A DNA stretch of 64,000 bases from Ignavibacteriaceae bacterium (GCA_013360295.1 JABWCL010000012.1:31802-95801); one strand, 5' to 3'. Shown: positions 43,629 to 54,499, numbered from the stretch's first letter. Made by a program: numbers and translations. Notes: a model not told the origin generated them from the letters alone.

Positions 43629-45624
43629 ACTCACCTTTTGTGCTCTCATTGCCTGAAGAATCAATAGCCCTGACTCTATAGAATTCATTATCCCTGCCGC
43701 CGGAGTCAATAAACCTAAGCTCCTTTACAACATCATTGTTGACTTTCAAATAGTTCCCGTTTGGTAAAGATGATTTATAAACATTGTAGCCCAGCAGATC
43801 AAAATCATAAACCATCTCCCAGGTAATTTCATTTCCAGCCTGAAGCTTTTTTGCCTTCACCATTCTTGGTGAGGGAGGGGGTGTATTATCTTTCACCTCG
43901 ACCGTATCCTTTTTCCCGCTAACACTTGTATTTCCAGCCGAATCTACTGCCAAAGTGAAATAGATATAGGTACTTCCTTTTTTAACCGTTGAATCCGTGT
44001 ACCGTAAAGGTGTAGATGTAAAAGTAGTAAGTTCAACAGGAGCAGACGGTACCTCACTCCTGAATAATTTATAAATTGCCACATCAGCGGAAATACTTCC
44101 GCCTGAAGAGATCAAGACATAATTTCCATTTACATTTTCAGTCATTAATCCCTGTGGTGGTTCCGGTGGAGTATTGTCAGGAATAAGAATATCCGCAATT
44201 ATCACTTTTTTACTTTCATTTCTTCCCTTATCCACTGCACTGACCGCGAAAGTATATCTCTGTCCCGGAGTGAAACCTCCTCCAGCGTAACCGCTATCAG
44301 TATATGCAAGCACGTTGATGGCGGTGGCGGTGATTCTGGGAAGTATGTCAATAGATTCGCCTCTGTAAAAATAATAACCTTCCACATCGGGTGACTTTGA
44401 AGCAACCCAGGAGAATTTTAACACATTATTTTCAAGACTGTAACTGAAATCGGTAGGGGCTTCCGGTGCGGTAACGTCTTCATACAATATCGCCAGAGGA
44501 TTACTCTTTTCACTTTCATTCCCGGTTTTGTCCAGACAAGTGATACAATAAAAATATTGTAAGCCGTAAGTGAAACTCTTGTCATAGTAAAAAGTCTTGT
44601 CTAAGGGCAATAATTCCGTGTTGAGTTTCGTATAGTCTTTATCAACTTTTGTGGAGCGATAGACGTTATATCCGGAGGCGTCAAGTTCAAGATTCATTTT
44701 CCAGGAGACACCAATTGCTCCATCTACACTATCAGCCTTTACTTCTTCAGGAACAGAAGGCGGGGTTTTGTCATACACAATCGTCTTCACCTGCTCCGTT
44801 TGTCTGCTTTCATTTCCCAGTATATCAACGGCGGTCAGGGAGTAAGAGTATTCAGTTGAATATTCGATATTCTCATCAGTGTATAAGTATTCACTGCTGT
44901 TTGTTCTTGGAATAACATCCGTATAAATTTTTTCAGCCTGCCCGTTCCCTTGCTTTCTGTAAATATAAAACTGGGTTACAAGATCCGTCAGATCCCGTGT
45001 CTGTTGGGGATATTTCCATTCAATAATAATATTTTTTCCCTCGGGGGTTACGGTAACACCAGAAGGAGGATTTAAGATACTTTCTCTGATTTTCAGCGAC
45101 TTTGTTACAGAGCGCTGGATGGCACCCGATTCATCAAGATAATCAATACGATATTCCACTTCTCCTCTCTTATCTGTAATTTTGTCTGTATACCAGCAAC
45201 CGGCAATTTTAATCACTTCCGGGTACCGGAAAGCTATCATAAAAAATGCCATCGGTTCTTCGGAAAGAAGAAATACAAGGTCAGCCGGTTCTTTAACAGA
45301 GAGTTCCTCTGAAAATGCTTCCCATTTATTACCAAGCATCCGGAGAATAACATCATCATCAGTAATCGGCTGTACAGGTCCTGATGTATTGAGGAGAGCG
45401 AACTGTCCGGAAACAGACTTTTTATAAAAGTTGAGCGCGCCGCCGCGTACCGGAGGGACAGCCGGAATAATTACTATTGAGTCTCCTCTTACCACCCCAA
45501 CCATCTCAATTTTGGGCTGCGCATCCGAAGTGGCCGTAGTTAGTGCTATAAGAATAAGGAGACACACTATCATATTTTCGCGTTGATTGTTTAACATTTT
45601 CAATAGTCCGAGACGAGAATTCAT
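43612..45624 (-). CDS. Exported protein with about five fibronectin type III domains
   Basis: 670 residues. Start ATG 45624 has AAGGA 9 nt upstream; Met10 and Met18 are alternatives. Signal peptide core IVCLLILIALTTATSDA. After an about 170-residue N-terminal region, FnIII repeats begin at PPSGVTVTPEG, PPSVPEEVKAD, APEAPTDFSYS, PPEPPQGLMTE and PPPSPRMVKAK, each with an E/S-W strand and a YNVYRS or YFYRG strand. No T9SS tail. The gene starts 1 bp after the giant gene's stop. Probably a cell-surface or periplasmic partner of the giant protein. Confidence 0.78.
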   Translation of the reverse strand: MNSRLGLLKMLNNQRENMIVCLLILIALTTATSDAQPKIEMVGVVRGDSIVIIPAVPPVRGGALNFYKKSVSGQFALLNTSGPVQPITDDDVILRMLGNKWEAFSEELSVKEPADLVFLLSEEPMAFFMIAFRYPEVIKIAGCWYTDKITDKRGEVEYRIDYLDESGAIQRSVTKSLKIRESILNPPSGVTVTPEGKNIIIEWKYPQQTRDLTDLVTQFYIYRKQGNGQAEKIYTDVIPRTNSSEYLYTDENIEYSTEYSYSLTAVDILGNESRQTEQVKTIVYDKTPPSVPEEVKADSVDGAIGVSWKMNLELDASGYNVYRSTKVDKDYTKLNTELLPLDKTFYYDKSFTYGLQYFYCITCLDKTGNESEKSNPLAILYEDVTAPEAPTDFSYSLENNVLKFSWVASKSPDVEGYYFYRGESIDILPRITATAINVLAYTDSGYAGGGFTPGQRYTFAVSAVDKGRNESKKVIIADILIPDNTPPEPPQGLMTENVNGNYVLISSGGSISADVAIYKLFRSEVPSAPVELTTFTSTPLRYTDSTVKKGSTYIYFTLAVDSAGNTSVSGKKDTVEVKDNTPPPSPRMVKAKKLQAGNEITWEMVYDFDLLGYNVYKSSLPNGNYLKVNNDVVKELRFIDSGGRDNEFYRVRAIDSSGNESTKGEYASPK

Positions 45625-45625
45625 A

Positions 45626-48600
45626 TTAACTATTCCTTATGTTGTTTATCTGTCTTAATGCTTCATCGCGCTGGTTTCTCATATTCCTTGCCGCGTTTAC
45701 AGCACTATTTATCTGGTTCCTGTAGCTGGAGTTGGTGCCTCTTCCGCCGCTCGTGCGCCCATCATTGATCGCGCCCCAGAATTCGAGATCCCAGAAGAGG
45801 AGTTCAACAGTTGCCTCACCATAGATTAATGACTTCGATTGATTGATCATCGCTGCTCTGAGTTCGGCTCCGCAAACCGGAATTCCGATTATTCTGCCAC
45901 GTGCGTACGCAACACCATAAACTCCCCAAGAACCATCACGAATATTCCATATGGTTAACGACATACCGGCATCAACGGAAAAAATTGCCATATTAATAGA
46001 GACTGATGCTCCCATTGATATATAGAATCCCGGATTCCCGACAAACAACTCCGCGTTACAGGTGAGGACATTAAGTATCCTCACATTAAGTCTTCCATCC
46101 ACACCCCAAATGTTGTTTGGATAAAAATAGAAAGCGAGTTGCGCGTTTCCTCTGACCAGCGGACTTATATCAATATTAAGATTGATATTGCCTTCCGCTA
46201 TTGAATTAGTGAAGCCCACGTGCAGAAAGATCGTTCCGTTAAAGTAAGTTCGCTGATTAAGGAGAATAACGCTGCCAAAAAGTTCAAAATAGTTTTGCGT
46301 TACGGTAAGGAGCACCCTGCCGCTTACGACCGAGCCGCTAATGATAGATGCCTGTGCATATACAAGTACGGCGAATCTGCCCGGTGACGAATTGATCCTT
46401 GACGTTGTACCGGGGTCGAGTCCGCACATTGAACGCACCACCTGGAGATCGTTCTGGTCGGGATTATAGAAGAAGCCTCCTCCCAGCTGTGTGAGAACAA
46501 TTGCCGGCGGCATAGTAATATTTAAACCGGATGCCGCGACAAAAACACCGAAACTGGTTGTACCTCCCATCTGCGACACTTTGCCGATAACCATAACTTC
46601 ATATCGGTTAATTATACGCCCCTTGCCTCCGAGGAGCATATAAAATCCCGCGCCTGACCTTGTGTAAACAAGATCAGCCCTGAAGGTGATTACACCGGGA
46701 ACGGAGAGATTGGCATTTCTGATCGTCAGATTTGTGGTGTTTTGAGTTTTATATACAAGAAATTCATCGATGCCTCCGCTTGCGACACCCGTTATTGATA
46801 TTGAAGCGCCGAACCGGAAATAATTATTCACCTGTATACGCTGTGAATCAACCGCGCCACCGCCACTGCCTCCGGGCATTTGTCCCCCCTTGACCCAGAT
46901 AAAAGTTGGTGTTGAACTATAACTGATATTGTTAACAGTAAGATTAACTACATTGGCGATTGAGAACACACCTCCCGTAACACTAGTCGGCAGATTCTCT
47001 ACTCCTCCAGTCGAACTGATACGAAGATTTGTGAAGTTTAGCCCCCCGGTGACACCGGCTAAACCGACACTAAGGTTACCTGTAAGCGCGAGCCTGAAGT
47101 TACCGGAAGCATCATTGGCGAAGTTTGCCTGGTTCATATTTAGCTTCAGCGATTCCCAGTCAATATTTGTCAATCCGGGTGCCAGCTGCATATTTCCCCA
47201 CTGAATGTTTCCGTCAAATCTCACTGTAAAGCCCGGATAGGGTGTTCCTCCCTGCCTGTAACCAAGCCGAATATATTTAGAGGTGTTATCCATAAAGTAA
47301 ATATCCCCCATTACCTGGAGTGTGCTTTGGCGGAAGTTGGCAAAATTCAGATTCAGTTTAGCGTAGGTGATGTCCAACTTTCCTATCCAGAAATTCCATT
47401 CTGTGCGATCGCCACCGCCAAGCCCGGGGCTTTCATCAATAATCGAGATAATTGATCCCCCCTGTACCTCTCCACGGGTATTTACAGAGAAATAGAATCC
47501 CTGCCGCGCCGTGTCGGCAGGCTGGGGAAGTTTTACGAAACCATCAACGCGCATAGCGGAATTCGCTATTGAAATCCGTGATATGCCGACATAATTCGGT
47601 ACTACAAAGAACTGATTGCTCAACAGGCTTGCCTGGTTGATCGTTAAGCTTCCGTCGGAACCAACCCGCAGTCCGCGAAAAGTAGAAGTATTCCCGAAGA
47701 AGGTGAGACTTCCGTTTAGCGTTATGTACAATGTTCGGTTCGTGTAAGCGAAGGAAATCGCACGTTCGGTATTTGAAATGTCCCTGAGCGCGAATTGCGC
47801 GCCGAACAGGTTAAAGTTTTGAATTGATGAGGGAGCAGTAATACTAACATCAGGCACTCTGATTCCATCGTTCGCTATTCTGAGCCCCGCAAATGAAACA
47901 GAGAAATCATCACCGAGGCTTGGTACTTTTAGTACGCCACTCAGAGTCAGCGCGAAAGTGTTTGATGTTAGTTCAAGGTTGAATGGCGGACTGCTCCCTA
48001 TTGCCTGAGGCCTGAAAGTTGCGAAGGCGAGTGGAATATCCGCATTCGGGATATGACTAATATCGAAAGCGAAATTGAAGCGTCCGTTACCCCACGAAGC
48101 CGACCAATGTACGGGCATCTGATTATTGCTGTTGTCGCGGAATATATCTGAGGTAATATCACCGCTCAGTCTCACGGCAATCGCAGAATTACTGAAAGTT
48201 CCTTCCAGTCCGCTGATCTTAAACGCTGAATTGGAGCCAATATTGACAGTTGCGATGTATGTTTCATCTGCGGAATGTGTTTCCCTGTATGTTCCCACAC
48301 GAACATTTCCGGTAAAACCAGTACTGTTGACGATAAGAGAATCCATAATCACTTCAGCTCCCCCCACAGAAGCCGGAAGCAATAGCCTTGCGCCGGCACG
48401 GAATACCGGGGTGCCATTGATTTTTTCATATGCAAGATTTGTTATGGAAAGCGGTATCCCAAGATTCGCAAGATTGAACAAGGTTGTAGAACCTGCCGAC
48501 GGGGAAACAGAAATTGATCCGTCAACAAGCTCAAACGAAGAAGTACTTACTGTCACACTGAATGCTATCAGCAATTCAGGTGGAGTATTCGCTCCGAATT

Positions 48601-51600
48601 GGAGTCCCGGCATAATCAACCTTAACCGCTGCCCGGGACGAGTTGACAACCTTACTCCGTTCGAAACTGTTTCCATCTCGACAAGGATCATATCATCCTG
48701 TTTTATTTTCAGGTAAGCTATTGTCGTGTCCGGGAGCGGCAGTTTCTCCGGCAACGGAAGCATTCCGAGTATATCCCCGGGAGAAAATCCGTTTCTGTCC
48801 ACAGTACCGGCAAGGGTTTGTCCGAGATAAAGCCTTGCACTCCCCGCATTCACTCTAAATGGTGAAAAACTTATAGCGAAATCTTCTGAATAGACACACC
48901 GGACATTCGCATACTCTCTTCCTCCGACACGCACCAGTATTTGTGTTTCTCCGGAGGCTGTCAGGCCATCACTTGAAATCGCGAGATTCGACGGCAAGCT
49001 CAACCGAACCGCTGTTTGCTCTGTCACCGGAGCGCTATACGGTACCGCGGCCCATCTTATCGACCCAGATTCGACAGCAAGTTTCAAGGCAAACTGTCCC
49101 ATAATGTTAGCGTTCCCTGACACGACGCGGAAGTTGCGGTAATCAAAAAGGAAATTATTAAAATTTGCATTCATTCCCGCGCCTGCTCCCAGGTTCAGAG
49201 TGCTGGATCCATTAATTCTTAATCCTTCATAATTCAAAACGGCATTATTAATATTAAATACAAGCACCGGATTTTCGTTCGGTATCTGCAATCTGAATGG
49301 CGTATTGATGCTGAGCTGCCCGTCAATCAGCCTGGCATTAAGAAGATCAAAAACAAGGTTTCCCCCTGCGGTGATGCTGTCCCCATCAGTTGGAGCGGGC
49401 AGCCTGAGATCACCGGCTAGTTCGATAATTGCCCGTTGATTCGAAGTACCGAAACTAAAGTCAAGACTCGAGTTTGTAATTCTTAATTTCCCGATTCCCA
49501 GGTCTATCGGGCACGGGGGAACAAAACCATTAATTCTTCCAAAGACATAGCCATTGCTGTTGATAGTCAGTTCCGTTCCTACAACAGGTGCTACTCCGTT
49601 GCTTCCATCGCATCTCATAAATTCCGGAAGTTGGATATCGCCGCCAATATTAATCGTATAATTCTGATCGCCCTGGTTTTCAGAGAGTGTGCCTCCTATT
49701 CTTCTGATAAGGACTGCGGCGGAACCTCCAATGGGCAACCTTATACCAGGGGCGTCAATCTCCTGCACCTGGATATTCCCGGTAATTCTCCCTCCGCTAA
49801 AGCCTGCGTTCAGAATTCTCACCCTCGCGTTACGCAAGGCTTCCGGAACCGATTCCGGCATCTGCGCGAGACTCAGTTCAAAGTCGAAAGAGAAACCCCA
49901 ATCATTCAGTGAAGTCGCTTCCATCGCAAACCAGTCGAAGGTAAATCGCTGCATCCTGAAAGCGAGCGGCTTAATGCCAAAGCCCCAGAAGGTCCTGAAG
50001 GAATCACTGATTTCGGGAATTGAAATTGCGGGAATTGTAATACCATTGGGCCTGATAGTCACATTCTGAATAGGTGGCAAATTGAAATTCAATTCCGGGA
50101 AATTAATTGCCACCGTAAGATTTACTTCAAAGTCCCATCCGCTGCTCCTGTCATAAGTTAACCGAGGTACGGTAAGATCAGATAAACCGAGGTTTAACCA
50201 GGAAAAGTCAAGCCTGGGCGGCTGTGCCGGGGTCTGAACCGTAAAATCTTCAACACTGACGCCTGTGTTAGTTAATACAAATGCTGCGTTAGCCCCGTAT
50301 GTTCTCCCTTCACCTAAGTCGAGCCGGATTCCGCCATCAAGTTCAATTTCGAAATTCAGGTCGAGGGGGCTAAGCTGCATATCCAACGAACCGGATATAC
50401 TCGAAACATTTACAACCAACTTATCATTGTCGGGCACAACCCTGATTGCTCTGTCCAGCGTAAGGTTAATATCACCTTGTATCCTTCCGTTAGCCCCAAT
50501 GGTCAGAGTGACCGGATCTCCAAGTGAGTTCCCGAACGCTTTAATATTACCTCTTAACTGAAAACCATATCCGTCACTGAGCGCGGTATAACCGAGTTCC
50601 GCAATATTAAAAGGTATGCCAAAGTTTGAGAGGTCCCATTCATTTCTTTGTTCTTCAGGTATGGATACATTAAGCGTGCCAGACACAATGTTCCAGTTTT
50701 GTGTATTAACAACTATATCGAAGTTGATGTCAAGCTCCGGATTAGTGCCGCGGGAGAATCGTAAGATCGGAAGAACAAGTTTTATCGGCTGTCCATCCCT
50801 TGTCTGCAACCTAACACCAGTTGAAGTTGAGGAATAGTCGAGGAGGATGTTATCGCCTTCTTTTATCTGCAAATACCCGATATTCTCTGTGGGGAGGGGA
50901 ATTCTTGCCGGCAGAAGTGTAGACGCAAAATAATTCATATCCGGAATGAATCCGCTGGTATTAAGTGTCCCCACCCTTCTCCCCTGCAAAGCAAACTCAA
51001 CCTGTCCGGCAGATACGCTTATGGGATTAAGACCAAGTGAAAAATCCTGGCTGAAATTGCCCATAAGTGAATCAAGGCTCCGGCCCTGGAAGCGTAAGTT
51101 TACCGTTGAACTTCCCTGTGCGGTGAAACCATTCGCTCCGAGTGAGATTGACTGCGGCAGATTCAACATTATGCCGGTATCTTCAGTTAATTGGGAGTTC
51201 GCGGGAACTGTCCTGAACCTCAATCCGCCGCTTTCGATAAGCACCTTGAATGCAAAGGGCACATCAAAAACCACATCACCTGAGGCAACGGAAAAATCAG
51301 TCAGTCGTACACTCAGATTCCTGAAAGTAACTCCAATATTACTTCCGGATCCCATTGAAAGAAAGCTTCTGCCATCAAGTATAACTGCTTCGTGTGTTAT
51401 CCTGGCACGTGGAAGCTGGAATGAAAAGACCGGAGATGAGGAAGGGATATTAAATGTAACCGGATTATTAACCTGAACATCAAGTGCAACCAGACGGTTA
51501 TTCACCAATTCGTAATTAAAGCTCCCGCTGCCTTCAATCACTCCACCCGCCGGATTCGGCAACCTGGCTCCGACATTGGCTTCTAAATTGATCCGCTGTT

Positions 51601-54085
51601 GTTCTTCATCAAACGCAAATTCCACGGCAACCGTAGGAATTGATATCTGCAGTTGTCCAACCCTTAATGAACAAGCTGCTGATATATTTTCCATTCTGCC
51701 GGAAATCCTGCCGTCGGCACCAAGATTAAAAGTTGAGGTCATCATATTCAGCTGCGTCTGCCCTGTAGCACCTGATGAACTCTCAAACATTGGCGGAAGC
51801 ATAATATTCCCGCGTATTCGCATACTTGGATTAAAAACCGGAGAGCTGCCGCTGAAATTCGCGGAAAGTCCGCCGGAAAATTCTTTAACCTGAAATTGTA
51901 TACCGGGAACAACGGTCAGGTCAATCCCTGAGCCGTCAAAAGTTGTAGATGGGATGGTAAAGCTGAATGTACCGTTATTAAAAGTCGCATTGGAAATATT
52001 AAAGACGTGCTCACTTAACCCGCCGCCTTGTAAACCCGGCAGCGTCAGGCGAAAATCAAATCCGAAATTGAGGCCCGCGGTTGCTCCGGTTCCTCCCGCA
52101 AAGAATGGGATAGTAACCGGCGGCATAGAAGCGCGTGTTATCTCGAACCTGAAAGCCTGGAGATTAAACGCCGGTAACTGCGCGGAAGACAAATTAAGAG
52201 CAGGAATCGTCATCCCCGAAGAACCAAGAACCACACCCTCGAGTTTTGGTAATGTAAGATTGTTGAATGAGGGGAAAATTATCTGCGCGTCCATACTCAT
52301 ACTAAAATCCCAGTTTCCGCCGGAATAGCTTAGCTGTGAGAGCCCGAGATTGGACATTGCTAGTTTTACCCACCCCAGGTCAATAGCCGGCGGCGTGGCA
52401 TTCCCTCTCGCCATAAAAGAAAGCAGGCTGAATCCGCCTGATGAAAGTCCAACCCTGATGTCGGCTCCGAAATTGCTTGTATCGCTAGCCCTCAGTTCCA
52501 GGCCTGCTTCTGACTGGATATTAAAATCAAAACTTCGTGAATTAAGATCCGCGCTGAAATCGCCCGCGATTGAATTAAACATAATTCTGAGCCTGTCGGA
52601 ACCGGGGATAAGATTAATAGGAGCGTTAATGTCGCAAGATATAACTCCGGAAATTGTACCGCCCGAGGTTAGCTCAAGATCCTGCAGGTTGCAGCTGGAA
52701 TTAGACCCAAAAAGCTGGAACACTCCCCCCAGGCGCACTGATGGCTGTGAAAAATGCACGGATGCCTGATTAATCAGCATACGTGCAATTCCTTCACCGA
52801 AAGTGTAAAGCGGATTGTTAAGCGGGCGTTCGATATTAAGCGAGCCGCTGATCCCCATACTGTTTACAGAAAGCCTCCCATTAAGAGTAATCTGATTAGA
52901 GAGCCCCGGTAATGATAACGCTCCGCCAAGGGTTAAACCATCAATCATTGAATAGGATATATCCGTTACACGGAAAAAATCGCCGAGTAAAGAAGTCGGC
53001 AGCGAACTGCTGCTTAGATTCGCGCCGAAACCGCCCCCAAGTATAACCGGGGGAGTATATACACCTTTCTGGATCATCAGGTTGTCAATATTAACATTCA
53101 GATTGTAATCAGCTCCCTCAAGTGTAAGCACAAGTGTTGTTGATCCTGAAATAATAAATGAACCCGGGTCCTCTGCATAGGTGGTTCTCCTGAGATTGAT
53201 GAGGTTTGCCACTCCGTCTATAATCGTGAGGGTATCAAATGGCAGCCCCTGCTGAGATGTCTGACTAACAAAAGAATAACTCCATATTTCACTGTTACCA
53301 TTATTGGAAGTTATAATGTTTCCGTTTTCATCAGTCGCGGTTACCTGCCATACATAAACCTTTCCGCCTTCAAACGGGAAACCCTGCGGCGGATAAGAGT
53401 AAATCCCTATTCCTGTCACGGAATCCTGGTGATGCACCGGGTTAGCAGCCAATGCCTGTGACGGGGTTTGCGAGGGAAACTTTTCAACTATCTTGATCCT
53501 GTATGTTACCGGAACAGAGGGGGGAGCGTTTACTATCGACCACTGAAAAATCGGCTGCGCCAGGCTGACTGATTCTTCATTTTGAGGAAGAATAAGTTGC
53601 GGGGGTTCCGGGTATGAAATAGAAAAATCTGCAGTAGCGCTTGTAAGTTGCTGGCCTTGCAGGTTTAGAACATTAATTTCGAGCGTAAAGTCGCCTTCCG
53701 GGAACCTTCCGGTACGAAGAATATTTTCCTTCATCGCGCTATTGAATCTAAGACCCCTTACGTCTTCCCAACCCACGACGCCAAATGGGGCATAGAGCTG
53801 TGTATGCGGTCCCGCAGGGAAATCCTGCCGAACAGTTTTTGTATAAACAAGTTCACCGTACTGAGTGCTCGTGATTCTGATTTCAAAAATAAATGATACC
53901 GGTACGCCTCCTTTGTACGTCAGCATATATGTTCCCGCGGTAGGGTTGCTGTAGTATTCACTCAGGAGTGAGCTCGGGCTTGGGTTGACCGAGAGTGAGG
54001 ATATCCAGTCACTTCCCTGCGGAAAAATAAATGGTGCAGCGAGCAGTATCCAGAGAAATAATTTAAGTTTGTGATTGGTACTCAT
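45626..54085 (-). CDS. Giant 2819-residue exported protein, TANFOR-like N terminus and long beta repeats
   Basis: Signal peptide (LFLWILLAAPFIFPQG) leads into about 250 residues resembling the TANFOR domain: LYAPFGVVGWEDVRGLRF, RTGRFPEGDFTLEI, PPQLILPQNEESV, PIFQWSIV and GKVYVWQVTATDENG. The rest is almost wholly predicted beta strand. A segment near residues 580-870 recurs near 1300-1590, a period of about 720: compare SNLGLSQLSYSGGNWDF with LNLGLSDLTVPRLTYDRSS, and IPLPTENIGYLQIKEGD with LPLPDTTIAYLKIKQDD. A more diverged third part follows to about 2250. The last 500 residues have Tyr/Phe/Gly-rich strands and end in a short helix. No T9SS tail. The layout recalls long AsmA-like or solenoid proteins. 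Function unknown. Confidence 0.75.
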   Translation of the reverse strand: MSTNHKLKLFLWILLAAPFIFPQGSDWISSLSVNPSPSSLLSEYYSNPTAGTYMLTYKGGVPVSFIFEIRITSTQYGELVYTKTVRQDFPAGPHTQLYAPFGVVGWEDVRGLRFNSAMKENILRTGRFPEGDFTLEINVLNLQGQQLTSATADFSISYPEPPQLILPQNEESVSLAQPIFQWSIVNAPPSVPVTYRIKIVEKFPSQTPSQALAANPVHHQDSVTGIGIYSYPPQGFPFEGGKVYVWQVTATDENGNIITSNNGNSEIWSYSFVSQTSQQGLPFDTLTIIDGVANLINLRRTTYAEDPGSFIISGSTTLVLTLEGADYNLNVNIDNLMIQKGVYTPPVILGGGFGANLSSSSLPTSLLGDFFRVTDISYSMIDGLTLGGALSLPGLSNQITLNGRLSVNSMGISGSLNIERPLNNPLYTFGEGIARMLINQASVHFSQPSVRLGGVFQLFGSNSSCNLQDLELTSGGTISGVISCDINAPINLIPGSDRLRIMFNSIAGDFSADLNSRSFDFNIQSEAGLELRASDTSNFGADIRVGLSSGGFSLLSFMARGNATPPAIDLGWVKLAMSNLGLSQLSYSGGNWDFSMSMDAQIIFPSFNNLTLPKLEGVVLGSSGMTIPALNLSSAQLPAFNLQAFRFEITRASMPPVTIPFFAGGTGATAGLNFGFDFRLTLPGLQGGGLSEHVFNISNATFNNGTFSFTIPSTTFDGSGIDLTVVPGIQFQVKEFSGGLSANFSGSSPVFNPSMRIRGNIMLPPMFESSSGATGQTQLNMMTSTFNLGADGRISGRMENISAACSLRVGQLQISIPTVAVEFAFDEEQQRINLEANVGARLPNPAGGVIEGSGSFNYELVNNRLVALDVQVNNPVTFNIPSSSPVFSFQLPRARITHEAVILDGRSFLSMGSGSNIGVTFRNLSVRLTDFSVASGDVVFDVPFAFKVLIESGGLRFRTVPANSQLTEDTGIMLNLPQSISLGANGFTAQGSSTVNLRFQGRSLDSLMGNFSQDFSLGLNPISVSAGQVEFALQGRRVGTLNTSGFIPDMNYFASTLLPARIPLPTENIGYLQIKEGDNILLDYSSTSTGVRLQTRDGQPIKLVLPILRFSRGTNPELDINFDIVVNTQNWNIVSGTLNVSIPEEQRNEWDLSNFGIPFNIAELGYTALSDGYGFQLRGNIKAFGNSLGDPVTLTIGANGRIQGDINLTLDRAIRVVPDNDKLVVNVSSISGSLDMQLSPLDLNFEIELDGGIRLDLGEGRTYGANAAFVLTNTGVSVEDFTVQTPAQPPRLDFSWLNLGLSDLTVPRLTYDRSSGWDFEVNLTVAINFPELNFNLPPIQNVTIRPNGITIPAISIPEISDSFRTFWGFGIKPLAFRMQRFTFDWFAMEATSLNDWGFSFDFELSLAQMPESVPEALRNARVRILNAGFSGGRITGNIQVQEIDAPGIRLPIGGSAAVLIRRIGGTLSENQGDQNYTINIGGDIQLPEFMRCDGSNGVAPVVGTELTINSNGYVFGRINGFVPPCPIDLGIGKLRITNSSLDFSFGTSNQRAIIELAGDLRLPAPTDGDSITAGGNLVFDLLNARLIDGQLSINTPFRLQIPNENPVLVFNINNAVLNYEGLRINGSSTLNLGAGAGMNANFNNFLFDYRNFRVVSGNANIMGQFALKLAVESGSIRWAAVPYSAPVTEQTAVRLSLPSNLAISSDGLTASGETQILVRVGGREYANVRCVYSEDFAISFSPFRVNAGSARLYLGQTLAGTVDRNGFSPGDILGMLPLPEKLPLPDTTIAYLKIKQDDMILVEMETVSNGVRLSTRPGQRLRLIMPGLQFGANTPPELLIAFSVTVSTSSFELVDGSISVSPSAGSTTLFNLANLGIPLSITNLAYEKINGTPVFRAGARLLLPASVGGAEVIMDSLIVNSTGFTGNVRVGTYRETHSADETYIATVNIGSNSAFKISGLEGTFSNSAIAVRLSGDITSDIFRDNSNNQMPVHWSASWGNGRFNFAFDISHIPNADIPLAFATFRPQAIGSSPPFNLELTSNTFALTLSGVLKVPSLGDDFSVSFAGLRIANDGIRVPDVSITAPSSIQNFNLFGAQFALRDISNTERAISFAYTNRTLYITLNGSLTFFGNTSTFRGLRVGSDGSLTINQASLLSNQFFVVPNYVGISRISIANSAMRVDGFVKLPQPADTARQGFYFSVNTRGEVQGGSIISIIDESPGLGGGDRTEWNFWIGKLDITYAKLNLNFANFRQSTLQVMGDIYFMDNTSKYIRLGYRQGGTPYPGFTVRFDGNIQWGNMQLAPGLTNIDWESLKLNMNQANFANDASGNFRLALTGNLSVGLAGVTGGLNFTNLRISSTGGVENLPTSVTGGVFSIANVVNLTVNNISYSSTPTFIWVKGGQMPGGSGGGAVDSQRIQVNNYFRFGASISITGVASGGIDEFLVYKTQNTTNLTIRNANLSVPGVITFRADLVYTRSGAGFYMLLGGKGRIINRYEVMVIGKVSQMGGTTSFGVFVAASGLNITMPPAIVLTQLGGGFFYNPDQNDLQVVRSMCGLDPGTTSRINSSPGRFAVLVYAQASIISGSVVSGRVLLTVTQNYFELFGSVILLNQRTYFNGTIFLHVGFTNSIAEGNINLNIDISPLVRGNAQLAFYFYPNNIWGVDGRLNVRILNVLTCNAELFVGNPGFYISMGASVSINMAIFSVDAGMSLTIWNIRDGSWGVYGVAYARGRIIGIPVCGAELRAAMINQSKSLIYGEATVELLFWDLEFWGAINDGRTSGGRGTNSSYRNQINSAVNAARNMRNQRDEALRQINNIRNS

Positions 54086-54098
54086 ATATATATTTCGC

Positions 54099-54458
54099 TT
54101 ATTCTTTCATTATCAGTCTGATCTTTTCAGGAAGTTCGTAGAGGTGATCTTTATTCAGGTAATCAACAGCGCCGGCATTAAGTGATTCATCTCTGAATTC
54201 CTCTTCCGGAAGCTGGGACACAATCAGTATCTTTGCTTCGGGAAGTTCCTTATGTATTCTTCTGGCGGCGGTGATCCCATCCATTCGGCCCATCATAATA
54301 TCCATTAGTATTAAATCGGGGTGTACGCGGGAGGAACAAGATACTGCGTCAGCTCCGTCGGAGCATTCCGTAAGCTCATAATCCGTAAGCGCGGACTCCA
54401 GGAGCCTGACTATCAGGTGTCTCACCTGATCATTATCTTCTGCAACTAAAACTTTCAT
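54099..54458 (-). CDS. Stand-alone CheY-like receiver heading the giant-protein operon
   Basis: 119 residues, receiver domain only. Acidic pair Glu 7/Asp 8, phospho-acceptor Asp 53 (LMDIMM), Ser 81 and Lys 103: a complete site. No output domain. Its stop is 13 bp before the giant gene's start. It is 47% identical (56 of 119, ungapped count) to the receiver at 58881-59249, which likewise heads a giant-protein operon. It may be phosphorylated by the nearby propeller kinase or another kinase and signal by protein binding. Confidence 0.9.
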   Translation of the reverse strand: MKVLVAEDNDQVRHLIVRLLESALTDYELTECSDGADAVSCSSRVHPDLILMDIMMGRMDGITAARRIHKELPEAKILIVSQLPEEEFRDESLNAGAVDYLNKDHLYELPEKIRLIMKE

Positions 54459-54499
54459 AATTGGGATATTTATTCAAATCGAAAATAGTTCCCACTCAC

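Noticed and set aside
48126..48716. 196-codon open frame antisense to the giant gene
   Set aside because: One of many such frames opposite this long gene; no family features or start signals.
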